From Muricea muricata (taxonomy: Eukaryota > Cnidaria > Anthozoa > Malacalcyonacea > Plexauridae): a DNA stretch of 64,000 nt. The stretch is taken from NCBI GenBank assembly GCA_963855995.1, contig OY979716.1:56594594-56658593 (forward strand), in the 5' to 3' direction. Position numbers and translations under genes: made by a program. The notes below the pieces were generated by a model that was given only the letters and a program-made list of their open reading frames with translations, was not told the DNA's origin and did not search any database. Positions 22,960 through 34,871 of this stretch are shown piece after piece; within the stretch, counting starts at the first letter, position 1; every line of letters starts with the position of its first letter.

Positions 22960-23594
22960 TAAGGTACGATTTTGCCCTTTTTTAACCTCTTGAGCCAGCC
23001 GTGTTTGTGAGGCGGATTACGTCATAAATTCAAATATACGCACTGGATTTATGATTATTTGTACAGCCAAATATACTGGTAAGCACGCTAAACCAAAATA
23101 TTTTTCACTTGATCTCAGTAAAACATGGCTTAAATTTTGACCCAATGTAGATTGCATTATTTTTACGAGCCTCACTTAAGTGTAATCCGGCGTCGTCTTT
23201 ACTGTAGTTTTGATGATTTCTGTTATTGTTCGAAATAGGCAAATTTAAGATTCGCACAATGTGCAAAATTTAGATGAAGTTTCATTATTTATTTTATCAT
23301 CTTGTAAAAGATACGGAAGTAGTTAAACTCTGAGTAGGAATTGGCTTTTGGCCTTCTTTTTAATGTAAGTAATCGATTGCCGAAATTAAACAATTTGTAT
23401 ACGAAAAATGGCCGACATTTTGACGTGGTCGGTGATTGATAGCATGTACATCAAAATCTTTTGAAGAAACAAGAAATTTGAAAAACCGATAAGAAATCCT
23501 TAATCTAGACACATTTTTGTACTTTCTCAGGAAATTCAGGCAAAATCTGTTTTTAATGACATTTTCAGTAGTCTGCGTTTGTAGAGACAGCCTC
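22960..23594 (-). repeat. Right terminal inverted repeat of the TTAA transposon
   Basis: Inverse of about 17,461-18,080. The outer end is followed by the TTAA duplication. Internal indels relative to the left copy show that the two ends have diverged for some time since insertion. Confidence 0.85.
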
Positions 23595-23884
23595 TTAAAC
23601 ATTGGTATTTCTTCTGAATTTTGCTCACAAGTTATTAATGAGTTTTTGAACTACATTCTACATTTACGTTACTGTAAAACACGTGCTCTTACTCTTCATG
23701 CCATTACAGGTTCTTGACGGGGATTTTTTCGACAGTATCTTTTTAAAATCATTAAAAAGCCATATTTTCATTTAGAGTCAGTTGCACCACTTTTCTAAAT
23801 GCCAGTGTGAACTTAAATGTACAAGTAGCTACATCTTTTGTATGAACACACAAAGTCTTACACTGATATGCCTGTTTGTATTTG

Positions 23885-25940
23885 ATCACCACCAGCGCAC
23901 ATTGTAGGGTGCTGTCTTGTGGCGACGCCTTGTGCCTTTGCCAGAATGTCTAATGTTAAGGACTTTCCTACATTTCTTCTTTAGAACATAGAAGTCCGAT
24001 TGTGCTTTCATCTGTGAATATAGTAAAAAGTGCGATTTATTAATAAACTTAATAATTTGTAATAAATCTTAGCAGCATGATTAACAAGAGAACAAGGTAC
24101 CCTAACCATTAGGCTTTCAAGCCTAATTAAATGACAACTTTCCATTGACAACTTTCTATAGTAAACGCAAACGTAATATTATGTGTTTTGCAATTTTCCC
24201 CTTCACATATTTTTTTTCTTTAAGTTCGGACAGAAACTATACAACATTTTAATTTTAGATAGATTTGAAGTACGAAGAGCTGCTGCAATCAAAGTACATT
24301 GAATATGAGATGACAACAAGACAAATGAATAGACTTATGGTAGTTTTATAAACTGTGCTAGTACAAACAGACAATTATTTAAAAATATCTTACCCCAGTT
24401 TTCTTCAAAGTTAATCCTAAACAGTCTCCACAATGCCAATGCTGAAACTAGTTTGAATGAATGACTGTTATGATGAAAGTCATCAGTATAATCTGCAAAT
24501 CTGAAGATTATAGAAATTACGTATAAAATGAAATGAATTGAAAAGCCCAGCAGGTGTTTTCTTAAATGAAACTTGAAGTCAATCCAGTATTTAGATTTGA
24601 AACAAAAAGAAATTTAGGGTTTTTTTTTTTATTTTGATATATTACATGTTATACAATGAGTGTAATCATTTACCTTCCACACACATGTAGTAAATGTGTG
24701 ATCTGATTTAGTAGTTGGACGTTAACAGTCACTTCATATATAATGCAATCGTTGTCTATAAACATGTAGAAATGTTCATCTTTGGACAACAATTTGGAAT
24801 CTGGACCAATTTGTACCTGTAAAAAATTAGCCTCTAGAGGTAAGTATAATTCAGGTATTTGAAAAGATTAGGTTGGCTCCCTGCAAAAGAATATTCTCAA
24901 CTGAAAAAAATGACGATGTTGACTAAAACTAATTAACGATGCACGAAAGAAAATATATATTTTAGACACTTGTTTTGTTCCACTCACTTCTCTAGATAAA
25001 CACCAGTGTGATGAAGGCTGTCGTCCAATCACGTTCACTGCATAATAGGCCTTCGGTTGCTCTTTATGGTAACTGTCCCTGAGGAACGAGTAAAAAGCTT
25101 GGATGTCGTTAGTGCACACTTCATTCAAGCTGAATGTGCCACCACCAAAGGCATTTCTTGTTTTTTCCAAAAACTTAGTTTTAGAATCAAATGTATTTGT
25201 TGGAACTACTATGATCCTAAAAAGAATACAAATGAAAGTTTAGTTATAATTCAATCCAAATTTTAGCTGACCATGTTGCCGTACAATTACACGACGTACC
25301 ACTGGCATTATAACATTTATTGTAACCATGCATTCAACTATAAAAGCCGTAGGTACAAACTTACTGTGTGGATTTTGGTTTTTAAATGTATTAATAATGC
25401 CCTTTCGCCATCCCAGATCTGTTGAGAGTCGTAAGAATCTGCCACAGGGTAGCACCTAGCACCGTACTAGTTTATGATTCTACACTATAGATAGGACCTA
25501 TCAAGTAGGTAGCCCCTGAGAGCTATGAGCTTGGTGGACGCTTTTAAAAATGGCTTTTACGTTGTTTAGCTGGCAAAAACTGTTCGAAATGCGACAGAAA
25601 AAAGGGCTTTGATTGATAATTGTACTTTATGCCAAAACATACTGTACTTTGTTGACCTTAAGAGTACTGACAGTTACTATTTTTTCCTATTTGAACTTCA
25701 TAGGTCTTATTCAATTTGCTTAATTATGAATGGCGTGATACTTTTTGGAATAACGTAAGCTCACCTTTCTTGTATTTTCCCCAGCATTGATGCGGCACAT
25801 GAACACACCCAGTTTCCTGAACCTGGTATTTCGCCGAGTAACTTTAGGGTGAAGTTGCCAAACATGACCCATTTGTTGCCATCGTACATGTAGGTCCACC
25901 CCTCTTTTGTTTTAAATTCTGCTGGTAACTTTTTTGCAAA
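23885..25940 (-). pseudogene. Unrecognised minus-strand multi-exon gene fragment
   Basis: At least six candidate exons with plausible splice sites can be read. At about 25,930-25,765 there is EGWTYMYDGNKWVMFGNF, with donor GTGAGC. At about 25,456-25,365 there is YPVADSYDSQQIWDGERALL. At about 25,215-24,990 there is IIVVPTNTFDSKTKF, then FGGGTFSLNEVCTNDIQAFY. At about 24,820-24,675 there is EHFYMFIDNDCIIYEVTVNV. At about 24,500-24,395 there is FADYTDDFHHNSHSFKLVS. The last, at about 24,015-23,885, is MKAQSDFYVLKKKCRKVLNI, ending in RWW and a stop. I do not recognise the family. It is co-oriented with the SF3-like/PHD exons on the other side of the TTAA transposon, so the two blocks could have been one gene or one element before that insertion. 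The stop in the last exon argues against a simple split. The phase at one junction does not fit, so some decay is likely. Confidence 0.4.
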
Positions 25941-26727
25941 GAAAAAAAGGATAGATTAAATATAATAGACCAGATACATAATGACATCACAAGGGGTGAC
26001 GCGTGCAGAGAATTCTGTTTTTAGTAGTCACAAAAATAAACTATTTTGTTTTGAAAGTTTCCTGCCGTCGTCGTTAAGACCAGAGTCACATGCACGCATC
26101 ACATCTTATGACTTCATTATGGATAACGTCTGCTCGTTTCAAACTGAAAGTTTTGAAAAGAAATAACAATATCAATTACAGATACATGTACCATTTTACA
26201 ATCAGCGCTTGACTGTTCTTTGTCTTTTTTCTCATTCATTTTGGAGACGATAGCCAGAAACGTTGCTTGCAACAAACGACGGGCAGCGTAACCCCTTTTT
26301 AAAACTACGATTAATCCAAATTCGTCTAGCTTTGAACTTCAAATGAAAGCGTGGCCACCAATATATTTCTTGAGATCTGCTCCTATTTGGTCGGAAAAAA
26401 AACCCGTTCCAAACATGTTTAAAAGAAACAAACTAAAACTATTGTTCTGAATGAAGCAAGATTGACGGAACTGAGAAAGTTCGTCACAAAACACTCAATC
26501 TTCGATCTCTCTATAATATTTGATAAGTAAAAACCATGTAGAAAGATATTGACAGTTGGTGCAAGCGAAAAGTCGAAGTTGTTATTTGAGACTATAATAA
26601 TGATATTGAGCTTTGACAAAATATTTAAAATATTCGTATGAAAGTATTCAATTGATGTCGTCATGAAGTCATTTTTGGTCTCATCATAATAAAGACATGA
26701 ATTGCATGACGTAGCAATTGAATACTA
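25941..26727. other. No gene recognised
   Basis: Short frames only. No motif, repeat or splice-supported coding is visible. Confidence 0.5.
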
Positions 26728-27005
26728 CAGTGTGTCCCAAAAAAAAAACTACCATTTAAAGTCATGCGTTAGTGTCTTAAGTTTGAATTTGAATGCTTTA
26801 ACTCCCCCTTGAACCCAAGAATGCGGGAATCGATTCGCAACGCATGCATAAAAATTTTCAGCTCGCATGCGGTACATGTTGAGAAGAGAATTTTTATGCA
26901 TGCGTTGCGAATTGACTTACGCATTCTTGGGCTCGTCAGGGGGTTAAAGCGTTCAAATTCGAACATGCGCTTGACTTCAAAGGGCAGTCTTTTTGGGACA
27001 CCCTG
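26728..27005. mobile_element. 278-bp Tc1/mariner-type hairpin MITE
   Basis: The ends are CAGTGTGTCCCAAAAAAA and the inverse, ...TTTTTGGGACACCCTG, each flanked by the dinucleotide TA (26,726-26,727 and 27,006-27,007). The arms are about 125 bp and inverted, sharing AATTTTTATGCATGCGTTGC-type blocks. A TA target duplication with CAGGGTGTCCC-like ends is characteristic of non-autonomous Tc1/mariner elements. Confidence 0.85.
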
Positions 27006-27541
27006 TATATTACACATATTTCTGATCATTCCCTTCTGCTAAATTCTTTTCTTTTAATGCGATTTTTATATGCACACAGTCACGCGGAACGCGTCATTTG
27101 GATGCGCAGTGTCAACTCTGAACGGCCTTATTAAATTCAATCTAGCAAGAGTTACCAATTTGGGTCTAAATGTTTAAATTTTGCAGAACGTGATAACAAA
27201 CATAAGATTCGCAAAATGTTCAGTGTTACTAATTTTAAGATGATCCTTCGAACGGTAGTGATCAATTTTGTTTATTATTTCCGGTCAAAATTTAGTCGGG
27301 CACAATATATATTCTAAAAAACACTATTTACTCAATAAATTGATCCTAGATATCAGTAGAAAATTTGATGACACTAAATAATTATTTCAATTGCACAATG
27401 ACACTCAATCCTGACAAAAGACCTCGACTCATAACGGGGCATGTAATAATAAACTTTGATGATGTCATAAATTAACCCCCCCCCCCACTATTCTCTTACT
27501 AAACACACGCATGTATTTAGAGAGGTGAAAGCAGTGCTAAC
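27006..27541. other. No gene recognised; poly(C) run
   Basis: AT-rich sequence with a C-run near 27,477-27,486. Possibly upstream sequence of the HMGXB3-like gene. I see no convincing promoter. Confidence 0.45.
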
Positions 27542-28947
27542 GTGTTATTCTCTAATATGAGCTCAAGCGGGAAACGTGGCAGTGGACTAATTATTTCAAT
27601 AGATATAAACCAAGGTTTTGCCCAACCTGTAACTATGTTATTGGGGGATCGCACATTCCCAAGGCAAAAAACCCCAAAAACAACGGTTTCACCAGCTGTG
27701 AGTGTGTGTCAGAGTGTAATATCGGTTTCGACAACAAATCGCAACGATCGATGTTTTGTTTCCCGAAATGAACAGGGGATATGGACAAGAGTCATGTAAG
27801 CAAAGAAGAGCCGTTGTTTACAACAGTGGCAATACTCATTTTCGTTGCGATCACATAGACAAAGCTGTTGACCAACTCAGCCAACCACAAGCGCTACACA
27901 GAATCAGCACCGACCAGTTAATGTCTTACACGTGTTCCACAGTTATGCGCGATGAGATTCGTGCCAACCTGGGTGAGTTGGCTGTCAGGTATGGGACGGC
28001 ACCAGTAATACAAGTAGGTGATATGGTATTTGCTGTATATGCAGCAGCTAGTGCAAGTAATCCTTTGGGGTTTTGTCACGTTAAACAAAACCCTGACAAT
28101 TCCTCAATAACCTGCTGTGGTAAAAATTGTCGTGGTATAATGTCAAAGGGAAAGCAAGAAAGAGTATGATCATTATGTATTCATGTCCATACCTTACTAT
28201 GTGCACTTGGGTCCACGCCTGCACCACCAAATCCTGTAGCACCTGAGGTCAACCTAAAGAAAGCAGAAATAATTTGCACGTCTGCAGAATCTTTTGCTGG
28301 ACCAGTTCAGTCAGTTTCGACTAACAATTCAAGGAAATCAACACTAAAGGTAAAATGTTTGAGACCTGGTATTTCGGCCGCATTTATATGATTCCTGCAG
28401 ATAGCGCAATTGTTTGAAGATTTGTGTACTCAAGGAATGTGGCCGGATAACGATAAGCATAATTATTGCGTACGTGAGAGGCATGGTGGAAAAGACGGAG
28501 TATGGAGTGCGGAGTACGGAGTCTGTCTGTGAAGTGTTTTCTCAGACTTGGCGGCGACTTGTAAACAGACTCCGTCTTTTCCACTTTATGGGGCATAAAG
28601 TGGAAAACACGGAGTCTGTCATAAAGTGTTTCCCTGCACATGGCGGTGATTTTTACGTGGAAGCCAAAATTATTTTTTAAAGATCAAGCTCTTTTTTCCA
28701 CCAACTATTGTTTATTTAGATGAATGAATCAAACGATAAGTGTTAAGTTGAATTATTCCTTATTGTTGAGACTACATGGCGCATATAATTGCAATATAAT
28801 TGATACATTTTTCTAAAAAGTGCTGACTGGTACTGTTTACTAGACTACATGGCGCCCGTGTAAGTTACTCGCTTGTGATTCTCACAGACAATGTGAGGTG
28901 AAATTGCCGGTTTTTAACTAGTTAGTGGGGCTTTTAAACTGCAAACT

Positions 28948-29122
28948 TTGCGTGATTTACCGCGACAGATTACCAGCGATCTGCCATCTTTCGATTATCA
29001 AGATGTCGCCAGTGAAAAACCAATCACAAAAGGAGGTTTCGGTTTTGTTTACAAAGCTAACTCTGAAAATTAAACGGTCGTTATCAAGAAGATTACAAGC
29101 GAATCGTATGATATCATAACTG
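28948..29122 (+). pseudogene. Captured protein-kinase N-lobe fragment
   Basis: One frame reads LRDLPRQITSDLPSF, then DYQDVASEKPITKGGFGFVY, then KANSEN, a TAA stop (29,071-29,073), TVVIKKITSESYD. The G-G-F-G-x-V block is a glycine-rich ATP-binding loop, and VVIKK, about 14 residues after it, fits the VAIK lysine strand of the kinase N-lobe. Nothing of the C-lobe (HRD, DFG) is visible, so only a fragment was acquired. It lies inside the Mutator-like element at 28,480-30,023, in the way plant Pack-MULEs carry host gene pieces. The donor kinase cannot be named from this alone. Confidence 0.6.
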
Positions 29123-29645
29123 TTCTGATACGCGTCTCCGTAAGCTACAACAGGGCTACATCATCAATATTACCCTTGAAACCCGAGAAATACACATGAA
29201 TGACCTTTAATACCGTAAAAAAGATGCTTGATCCCCGATTATTGACCCCAAACTCTTTATAGCCACTCAAAGTTGAATGCTCAAACGCGTGACACGTTCA
29301 TCCCAATAAATGAATGAGCCTTCTAGAATCTAGAAAACTGCAAACAAAGCTTAAATTGGCAGCAACGTTGAACATGGAAGGAAATAGTTGGCAGAATTTG
29401 ATCGCTGTTCCAACAATGAACATATGATTGTAGCTTATCAGAGCCATAGCTAAAAGTTACCAATAATAAAGCTTAATTTCATGTTATTTTTTGCTACATT
29501 AAGAGCATAATTGTGTTAGCGGTTGGACGCTGGTGAAATTTTTTATATGGTTAGATATAAAGATATCAATGTCAGTTATGATTATATGACATGTGATTAA
29601 ATAAAATAGAATGCTGTAAAATGAACGGAGATATATTTATGCCCC

Positions 29646-30012
29646 CATAAAGTGGAAAAGATGGAGTCTGTTTAAAAGTCACCGCCAGGTCTGGGCAAAC
29701 ACTTTACAGGCAGACTCCGTGTTTTCCACTTTATGCCCCCATAAAGTGGAAAAGACGGAGTCTGTTTAAAAGTCACCGCCAGGTTTTGGGAAACATTTTA
29801 CAGGCAGACTCCGTGTTTTCCACTTTATGCCCCATAAAGTGGAAAAGACGGAGTCTGTTTAAAAGTCACCGCCAGGTTTTGGGAAACATTTTACAGGCAG
29901 ACTCCGTGTTTTCCACTTTATGCCCCCATAAAGTGGAAAAGACGGAGTCTGTTTAAAAGTCACCGCCAGGTCTGGGGAAACACTTTACAGAGAGACTCCG
30001 TACTCCGTCTTT
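29646..30012. repeat. Four tandem palindromic units of about 94 bp
   Basis: Each unit begins CATAAAGTGGAAAAG and ends in CTTTTCCACTTTATG or a close variant, with AAAAGTCACCGCCAGG in the middle. The spacing of starts is 94, 93 and 94 bp. The last unit ends in the outer terminus of the Mutator-like element. A related but rearranged unit is at 28,487-28,665. Confidence 0.9.
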
Positions 30013-30032
30013 TCCACCATGCCTACGTGAGA

Positions 30033-31458
30033 GGAATAAGTCAAAATCAGTGATATATATATAGAGTCCAAGCACATATCAATGATTAAAAGGAGGTAAA
30101 AAAATAAACCTTTTTAAAAAATTCAGCACGTAGTCAAAACAATAATATAAACAAAAGTGTGGTATTTCAATTTTTTCATTAAAGCTTATCAAAGCTTGTT
30201 TTCATAGTCTTGTTTTGATCCATATCTTGGATTTGCATCATGAAACCGTAATTTTTTTAATTTTGTTTTGTCTTGAACCTTTTAAAGTCGTTTTTGTAAG
30301 GAAGTATTCGACAGAAATTGTGAATTTCTAGCATATCTATGATGCTGGTCGATGTTCTTTTTTTTCTTTTGTTTACTTTTCCCAAACAAATAGATCGCTG
30401 GAAGATATAAAACCTTGTTTTGCTGTTTGACATTTTGAATAGCCAGGAAAATGTATTGATCGATACGACTCTGTAAAGTTTGTTTGCAGAATAATGTCAA
30501 TTTAAATCGACTCAAATAGGTATTTAATCCAGTGCATGTAAAATACGGCGTTTAGAACGGGCCTTAAGCATTTTTGATTTTATGCTACATTCCCTCAAAT
30601 GATGCACATTCAGTGGAAGTGAATCCATTGTCACAACTGATTTCTAATGATAGAAAACATGCATACTTTTCAAATGGATTTTAACATGTACCATTTAATT
30701 AATTAAGTGTGTTATACTCACCTAAACACTTACGCCCTGAAAAAATAAGTACGTTATGCGTACATGTATCTGCGAAGGATATTGATCCTACGGCGATGCT
30801 AGAAACGCAATTAACCTCGCAGGCTTGTACACGGGGTATTTTTTTCTTGGCATTAAAAAAAATCTCTAAAAACGCTGCAGGAAGACTGATCGATAAATTT
30901 TTTTGGCCTGACTGATCAATTTCATTCCTTTCTATTACTGTAAAAACAAACTTAGGTGAAATCATGCACGCTTTACGACTTTGCCAATTGTTTCAAGCGT
31001 ACGAAACTAACATAGGATACTAGGAAACTAATCAATTGGCATGTAAGTTTTGCGACTTGGATGTGTCGTGTGAGACACAGCTATATGCAATTGCAATTTA
31101 TTCAAGTATTTTTCTTAAAGTTTAATTATATATTTTCAGTTTTTTGTTTTCACCTGCAGTTTAAAATGCAATTTACGACAAGTTTCCATACTGATAACTT
31201 GTCTGTATTCGAAATTTGAAGACAGCATTGCAGCATGTCAAAATAACAGTAAAAATTGACAAGATATGTCGAGGCGCCCGAACAGTCAGTGCACAAACAA
31301 TCACTCAACAAAATGCACAAGTAGGCAGGGGAGCAATGCCTTTTTGCGCAGCTTTGATGTGCGACTGATCTGTAAGCTATTAGTTGATTGGTTTTTCAAA
31401 GTTTCCGAACTTATGATACATGTTATGTACAACAGTAATTATGATAAATGCTTTTTAG
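30033..31458. other. Remainder of intron; nothing recognised
   Basis: Lies between the Mutator-like element and the exon starting at 31,459 of the HMGXB3-like gene. AT-rich, with open frames on both strands near 30,700-30,965 but no motif. Confidence 0.45.
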
Positions 31459-34400
31459 GTAGCATTTACAAGAAAGTTGCCATATGATATCGACATGAAA
31501 TCTGAAATATTAATTTCAACTGAAAAAGATGCACGTAGCGTATTAGGTCTCGATTCAGGATGGCCAAGCCAGTTTGAACCAACTGATCAGATATGTAAAC
31601 TTTGTTCCTCGCCCTTATCCGAACCAATGTTTCATCCAGGACGAAAAGGAAAGTCGTATCTATTAACTGAAATGAATCCATTTAAGGAAGTTGTAATAAA
31701 CGTAAAGTTTTGCAAAAATAATCAGTGCAAAGCCATGCATCAATCATTTCCCATAGATATAGGTAAGCATGCATACAATATGTTTAACGCTGTAGTAAAA
31801 TATTCGTGGCGACATGAGCAACGAACAATTCTTTTGTAGATCTGCAGTAGCAGTTATATTTGAAACCAGGTTCAATCTGATCAATGCCATATTGCCTATA
31901 TGTTTCTTTTTAGCGAGTTTTGCTGTTGTATCAAATCTAAATTCTGTTCACGTTAATTTTCATAAGTTATAATTGTCTCCCTTGTCTTGTAGGCTTGTTC
32001 AACATCTTTGACAAAATTATGGTTTCATTGTCCATATTTCTGGAGATAAGAGAGTTCTTCAAAACTGGACACCCTCTGACCAACATTATCAATGCTAAGT
32101 TTAACACACTGGTGGTGAGAAGTAAACAGGTACTAGTTAATTATTAAAAAATAAACACTGAATTATTGGACGAGGTTTTTATGAACTATCAAGGTTAATA
32201 TAAAAGTGTCGATAGAGCCAAAGACGATACTGATACTATCTGCCTGGACCTTGACAGTTCCAAATACTACAATAATTGTTTTAACTTGGCATTTAATGCG
32301 TGGTTGCTATATTTATCTGTACCAAATTAATCACAACGCATAAAGCAACTACAGTGTAAAATAATATTTTCCAAAAATGCATGTACCAATGAGAACGCAG
32401 ACACCCTTCTTACAAGGCTATTCATGCGATAAAATTCTATGAGCAAGTACTCATTAGAGTGATTATGAATGTGAATGGAAATATTAATAAAAAGAGATTT
32501 TAAAATTGCAGGCAAATGCATTGCCGTACAACGAGATTGAATATTTAAAAGATATCGTTTATAACGGCTTTATGGCATTTGAGGCAATGACAGAAAGGAA
32601 TCTAGAAAGTGTGATCTGTGGTAAATGTGGGGTGTGCCCAGAAGTATGTCTTGGAGATGGGAATGAAAAGAACTGTTGCGACAATTCACAGGTTGACAAG
32701 CGAACATTTTACTTTTATTTTAAGTGAGACCGTTCAAAATAACGAAACAATAAATCATTTTTGGTATTATACTAAAATTTTATAAGTTCTTAAGCCTCAA
32801 GCACACGAGAGTTATCAGCTGAGCAAAAATTTAGTCGTGACTGTCTTGTCATTATGCAACCCTTTCTTGCGTACTAAGCATGCTTGATACGAGAGAAAAG
32901 GTTTCATCAGGCAAAAAAAAACTAAGTATGATTCAGCACAATTACGATTTGACCATGTTCAGATAACATACACCAAAGAAAACAAGGAACATCTGGGCAT
33001 GCTGACTACAGAAGAACTGTTAGAAAAGATCAAATATAGAGCAATTGAGAAGGCTGTTTACACAAGAAACGAAACCGAATTTCGAATAAACTTGGAAGAA
33101 TTACCACCGATTATGCCTAAGGTCACCGCTAACAGGAATCCTGTGAACACTGAGCACGAAAAGCGAAGTGCATTATTAAAATCTTCACATTATACAGGTG
33201 CGTGCACATGCATTTCCTATACGTCAGTCTCTCTTATAGTCTTATTTCATTTTATAACAGTATGAAATGTGAAATGAGGTCCATGAGGGTACGTTGTGTT
33301 TTTCACAGTTTTGCAAAGTTATAATCAGGAAAGATCGATCATCGATTTGCAAGTAAAGTATTTTCTTACATGATTTGAATTAAGGTGATCCAGCGAGATT
33401 GCACCAACTAATACGAAACGATCAATTGGACATAGAGAATCTCAACGAATTGTCTTCTGAAAAGGTTAAAGATATATGTGAACAATGTGCAATTTCCACT
33501 CACCAAAAATCAAAGGTATCATTTCTCCATAAAAACTTTCGTGATTTCCGCTATTATTTTATACTTACAATATACATAGTTAACTATTTACGTTTTTAGA
33601 CTGCTATGATAGGCAATATTTACAGTTTGTATGCATCCATCACAACTGGTCTCAGTCCATGTCACAATTTTTCAAAACTTCCTGGTAAAACTGGCGGATT
33701 TTATCACATAGTATGCCGACATGGGGTAAGTTTTTTTCCCGCTTATATCACAAATTGATGTAAAGACTGCTTAATTACGCATTGCAAATTTGCAAATCTT
33801 TCTTATTACCTATTCTTTAGTTTAAAAATAGTTAGATACCATTAATCTTCATCTAGTTACCAGCTTAGAACGTAAAATAGTTTGTTGAATGAATTATCTA
33901 ATAAAATGAATTAAACCCGGTGGTTCTTACAGTGTACTGTGGCATCGAAGTTCCTTGGATTGACAGAGACTGTTAGAGATGCTGCGGACTTGTATTTGTC
34001 AATGCGATAGCCACCGGTAATGTTTATCAATGACACGCCATGTGGGTTAGCAAGGCATATGGAATGTAGATGTCCAAATATTTCCAGTGAACTTTGGGGA
34101 AACAGAGCCGGTTGCTTTGAAACACCAACGATTGGAGTGGATCCAATTCAGGTACAACTATATAAAAGAAATTAACACCATATAAGATTTCATTAGTCAG
34201 TTGAAATATTGTAACCCGTAACGAATTAGGCTTGAATATGGCAAATGAAGGCATTCAACTAGTGACTGAAAATCCAAACCTAATCACTGCTGACATTTCC
34301 AAATACAATTTTTTAACACAGGACATTCGCTCAGTCTAGTCGTTGTGTATTACTTAGTATTCAAAGGAAAATTTTGTAATTCTAATACACTGCCCAGAAT

Positions 34401-34871
34401 TTGGATTTTTGTAACAATTTTTTTTTTCATTGTTAGAATCACAACGTTCCATCAATAGTACCACCTGAGCACAAAACGAATGCTATTGTGTACGTAGAAG
34501 GTACCGGAGATACATCGCCATATATCCACCCGGTTTCTAGAACTGAAGACAGATACATTTTGGGAGATAGGTTCCATTCGTCCTCTAACCCGCACAAGTC
34601 ACCCTTATGCGCTTACCATGACATCAATCTGTGCAATCAGGCAAACTGCGTAACAACTAGCATTCAAGAATCGCAAAACAACAGGAAAAATGTTAGAAGG
34701 TTGCGTAGCACATGTCCTCAAAATTTTGAAACACATATTCTATTCAATTACCTGATGGATTTTTACCAAAATGAACAGATTGTCAATGGTCAACTACGAA
34801 GTTTTTCTAAGCAGCTGAAAGGAAACCAAAAGCTTGTTAGAGATCATATGTTGCGTTTTGTTATACAGTAA

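Larger units (their letters stand above)
17461..23594. mobile_element. 6.1 kb DNA transposon with long TIRs and TTAA target duplication
   Basis: The ends are GAGGCTGTCTCTGCAAAAAC at 17,461 and the inverse, ending GAGACAGCCTC at 23,594. Each is flanked by TTAA (17,457-17,460 and 23,595-23,598). The terminal inverted repeats run inward about 620 bp (to about 18,080 and from about 22,960) and share blocks such as TTTTGCCTGAATTT and ATTTTTACGAGCCTCA. TTAA targets are used by piggyBac and Kolobok elements. The encoded protein does not look like a piggyBac transposase, so Kolobok or a related group is the more likely home, but this is not proven. The single large gene lies on the minus strand between the repeats. 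The element itself was later hit by a 346-bp MITE (18,886-19,231). Confidence 0.85.
28480..30023. mobile_element. 1.54 kb Mutator-like fold-back element with captured gene fragment
   Basis: The ends are GGCATGGTGGAAAAGACGGA (28,480) and the inverse, ending TTTTCCACCATGCC (30,023). They are flanked by a perfect 9-bp duplication TACGTGAGA (28,471-28,479 and 30,024-30,032). Both ends are built from units that contain GGAAAAGACGGAGTCTG and its inverse. The right end has four tandem copies of a roughly 94-bp unit (starting at 29,646, 29,740, 29,833 and 29,927), each itself palindromic. Between the ends lies non-repeat sequence with a protein-kinase-like fragment. No transposase is encoded. The 9-bp duplication and long subterminal repeats fit a non-autonomous Mutator-like element. 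It sits in the large intron of the HMGXB3-like gene. Confidence 0.85.
27542..34871 (+). pseudogene. HMGXB3/KDZ-like transposase-derived multi-exon gene
   Basis: The first exon region (27,557-28,349) begins MSSSGKRGSGLIISIDINQG, shifts frame near 27,780, and reaches a SWIM-like zinc motif (ITCCGKNCRG ... CIHVHTLLCAL) split by an in-frame TGA at 28,167. It ends at a GTAAAA donor. Eight exons then follow with good GT-AG sites: 31,459-31,762 (LPYDIDMKSE, ICKLCSSPLSEP), 31,993-32,129 (GLFNIFDKIMVSLSIFLEIR), 32,512-32,691 (VYNGFMAFEAMTERN, ICGKCGVCPEVCLGDGNEK), 32,963-33,197, 33,385-33,515 (KVKDICEQCAIS), 33,600-33,725 (GGFYHIVCRHG), 33,933-34,151 (FLGLTETVRDAADLYLSM, CGLARHMECRCP) and 34,440-34,871 (YHDINLCNQANC). 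Exon order and CxC-type cysteines resemble the transposase-derived region of HMGXB3, which has been linked to KDZ transposases. One in-frame TAG (34,008-34,010) interrupts an otherwise clean 3' half. This is a recent pseudogene or an allele with a lesion. Confidence 0.6.

Noticed and set aside
28384-28680. Frames on both strands at the left end of the Mutator-like element
   Set aside because: They arise from the palindromic terminal repeats.
29646-30012. CRISPR-like array because of regular 94-bp spacing
   Set aside because: The units are wholly repeated with no variable spacers, each is a palindrome, and they form the end of a transposon in a eukaryotic sequence.
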